NCBI GenBank assembly: GCA_027923505.1
Contig: BROI01000014.1
Location: 558,001 to 622,000 of the forward strand
DNA length: 64,000 nt
Source: Mayamaea pseudoterrestris
Lineage: Eukaryota; Bacillariophyta; Bacillariophyceae; Sellaphorales; Sellaphoraceae
Direction: 5' to 3'
Within the stretch, counting starts at the first letter, position 1. The number at the start of each line of letters is the position of its first letter. The notes below the pieces were generated by a model. That model saw only the letters and a list, made by a program, of their open reading frames with translations. It did no database searches and was not told the DNA's origin. Shown piece by piece: positions 63,101 through 64,000 of this stretch. The translations under genes and the position numbers were made by a program.

Positions 63101-64000
63101 TGTAAAAGAGACGACAGTACAAATGTAGGCTTCTGTCATCGTCTTCCATTTCCAAACAGGGCGTCTGTTGTAAATGTTGTGCTGGAACGACAGCAGGCAA
63201 ACTTTCACACTCAGCATTGCCTGTTAATTTGTCGCGACAAAGTATACACGTGCACACCCATGAATCGTGAACGTCGTCGTCAACAGGCAGGATATATCGT
63301 CGCGCCAACGCCAGCACCACTGACAAGTCATCTCCGCGTTCCCACTGAAAGAGCGTGTCATGCTTCGGTCCCACGCGCCAACGCGCGTCACGCATAATGA
63401 TCCAGCAAATTTCGGCCAAGTTTTGTAGGTAGGCAGATGTGAGTGGCGTGATGGGATGCTGATGAGTGGATGCAGGTGATGTTGTAGCGGTCGTTGTTGC
63501 TGCTGCTGACAAGCTGCAAATTGCTGATTCCAAAGAATCTTCTTCCAATTCAGGGTCAGCTACTAATTGATCCATTGCCGGCGTTGCCATTGGTTGGTGC
63601 GCTGGTGTTGGCGTCTTGTCGGCTCGAAACACGAGCTGATCGACCAGAAACTGTTTGTCTTTCTCCAATGCTAGGAATGATGATGGCCCTGTCGTCGAGT
63701 GCTTCGGACCTGGAGTTATTAGACTAATGAGTGGTTCATCGTCCAGATCTTCGTCATCCGAAGTGAATGATGTTTTCGTATGCAATGTCTGCATCTGCAT
63801 ATCTTTCTTCGAATTAGCGGACGCAATACTGACATCCGTGCCTGCATCATGGTCATTACTCCATTCAGTGTTCATCGCGTTCGCTTGCTGAGATAGTGAT
63901 GCGCCCGATGCAGCTGCTGCTGGTTTCATGTAGAGAAACTCGACCGAGGAATCGTCATCATTGACTGACAGTAAGTCGTCCTTTGCGTCATCGCCATGAT
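60183..64000 (-). CDS. FAN1: FAN1-type structure-specific nuclease (VRR_NUC), 5' end beyond window
   Basis: Nuclease of interstrand-crosslink and fork repair, cutting 5' flaps. An ATG at 63929 gives 1,248 residues, but the frame is open to the window edge and reads HGDDAKDDLLSVNDDDSSVE in an acidic style like the rest, so the true start is probably outside. The central part has YEEDRALL-type helical (SAP/TPR-like) regions including YLQNLAEICWIIMRDARWRV, VDDYFRxx-like and CDVLKRLLEKGFIRGF. The catalytic domain carries FRGGMPDLLLIR and LVEVKSVNDRLDPRQHDWLNVL, so the PD..EVK residues are present. Uniquely, about 105 residues (Asp/Ser-rich) separate PDLLLIR from VEVK; in animals the gap is about ten. 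An N-terminal UBZ finger is not seen. Assignment rests on the VRR_NUC motif. Confidence 0.85.
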   Translation of the reverse strand, partial: HGDDAKDDLLSVNDDDSSVEFLYMKPAAAASGASLSQQANAMNTEWSNDHDAGTDVSIASANSKKDMQMQTLHTKTSFTSDDEDLDDEPLISLITPGPKHSTTGPSSFLALEKDKQFLVDQLVFRADKTPTPAHQPMATPAMDQLVADPELEEDSLESAICSLSAAATTTATTSPASTHQHPITPLTSAYLQNLAEICWIIMRDARWRVGPKHDTLFQWERGDDLSVVLALARRYILPVDDDVHDSWVCTCILCRDKLTGNAECESLPAVVPAQHLQQTPCLEMEDDDRSLHLYCRLFYRKGFWFRLDDVYRRYYATKDLQISSSDAPDSAAVDKHLSALQDLCDVLKRLLEKGFIRGFSSEEECGKTVDDSLLSNPERGQVLLRMAGSRRGRMAPCPPGTAIWKQMKSQRPLFPGASSSSYLPVKQHVDSVILQSLARVVLKSSNPQHEPSVAETAHVETRIRQILGNGAMHQLLAGFRLRAEPHRTLARCTRLFLCATSGPGSMRGDGTNGWRSLLNVSKPSPIAGVRFPGIHAWHFAEYPGLKSRFGLSSYPFQKSFRCMPFEETDKNVDDQIFDTHASFVAFEGSLELRAHVDFLLELENALRYNERRLARGMQPLGNGNFEQINEHNVDVLNLTHRCGREDFVHAVWKPCDRVSKLLLSCIERDIAIYSEAPASACHKILAIVAVVAMHVLLLQNERIGCPELAGKLRRPWLRHLWWDASLSYVLWDAIPILEKVNHSLAANALETLLFGKMFSCATMSVIPHIPVMDVKELATLLLSRRTRGKAFVRLFINYRHLLNRARQVLKGIPAEIEELKARQVASVKAFFDHAVAHVIANASIPFSSARELAKPLKQPLTKILRDIASLEVIELGLRLHGAASHKQRPDKYSEWNPTIDTAVANAIVNDENGPGFRCAYIGFEDRDSPIAQNVEEHAMEHYHTGRLPQGDSRGGWRGFHDEGSHVHSLFRIICAAPILGAGWGCGRRICLNSMHTTIHISPFQGSPLDLLVGHGQLGLQAYSFYQTRRAKIDALLSKLECMTDQDISNLVYDSVVARHTYMQSIGHRDPTSVDDISRVRTLSLIAAGLGGKCLASIFKCMCFDYRHFRGGMPDLLLIRASACDNDDDSFNTIDLGDFVGESFSVESQSEIQAKRSQMIIGDEDFLGCSMGDAGATNSFKRNRSWAATSSTSSSPQTLGGAVEISLPERLQLLHNNLLVRVETMLVEVKSVNDRLDPRQHDWLNVLSLHGNARVCKFEKKHSKKREAEVNT

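Noticed and set aside
1-64000. tRNA or rRNA genes, LTR elements or other retroelements
   Set aside because: No cloverleaf with a GGTTCRA-type T loop, rRNA stretch, reverse transcriptase or integrase motif was seen on either strand by eye; a tRNAscan or profile search was not possible here.

Overview
This window is nuclear DNA of a photosynthetic stramenopile (ochrophyte), most like a diatom or a close relative. The main evidence is a fucoxanthin-chlorophyll type light-harvesting gene (12.8-13.9 kb) whose precursor starts with a signal peptide ending in an ASALAFAP-type motif, the hallmark of import into a secondary red-lineage plastid. Three other proteins (RibD-like, ArsS-like radical SAM, DUF493) carry similar leaders. 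Genes are densely packed on both strands. Introns are few and short (mostly 73-95 bp, GT..AG, donors often GTACGT, GTAAGT or GTAGGT). Assignment below the ochrophyte level is inference; no marker gene is present.

Layout. 0-38.8 kb is a gene-rich arm: a truncated membrane protein, MUS81 nuclease, a roadblock/LC7 dynein light chain, a secreted propeller-like protein, a membrane-anchored ankyrin protein, a GT61-like glycosyltransferase, a degenerate 2OG-oxygenase, TFIIS, the LHC protein, an Arl8-like GTPase, a plastid RibD-like protein, a flavin amine oxidase, two unknown or zinc-finger proteins, proteasome beta1, a long coiled-coil protein with an AIR9-like domain, DCP2, a full-length DENND4-like protein, mitochondrial PheRS, a four-TM protein, a hemolysin-III/PAQR protein and an ArsS-like radical SAM protein. 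39.0-50.7 kb is an 11.7-kb satellite locus: about 31 direct copies of a 347-bp unit, bordered by oppositely oriented copies of a second repeat family that also occurs at 58.4-59.0 kb and, decayed, near 5 kb. 50.8-64 kb returns to genes: a disordered protein, a small 2-TM protein, two head-to-head bZIP genes, a BUD20/ZNF593-like protein, a DUF493 protein, an HMG-box protein with four exons, a PhyH-type dioxygenase and a FAN1-type nuclease running off the right edge.

How the genes relate. There is no operon logic. Most are housekeeping genes in divergent pairs with short shared promoters or convergent pairs with very short 3' gaps; the PhyH and FAN1 stop codons abut exactly. The bZIP pair shares a promoter containing a perfect CRE (TGACGTCA), suggesting auto- or cross-regulation. 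Two structure-specific nucleases of crosslink and fork repair (MUS81, FAN1) lie in one window, probably by chance.

The most interesting signal is the satellite. Each 347-bp unit holds two related palindromes (H1, H4) centred alternately 177 and 170 bp apart, and the unrelated flanking repeat family also has a palindrome about every 169-174 bp. Array breakpoints, an inverted end fragment and a hybrid unit all fall at these palindromes. This looks like a palindrome-phased, nucleosome-length satellite system, with centromeric or other chromatin roles and cruciform-driven turnover as testable ideas. Several coding genes were rebuilt here from exons that are separate open frames (LHC, RibD-like, DENND4-like, four-TM, PAQR, small 2-TM, HMG).
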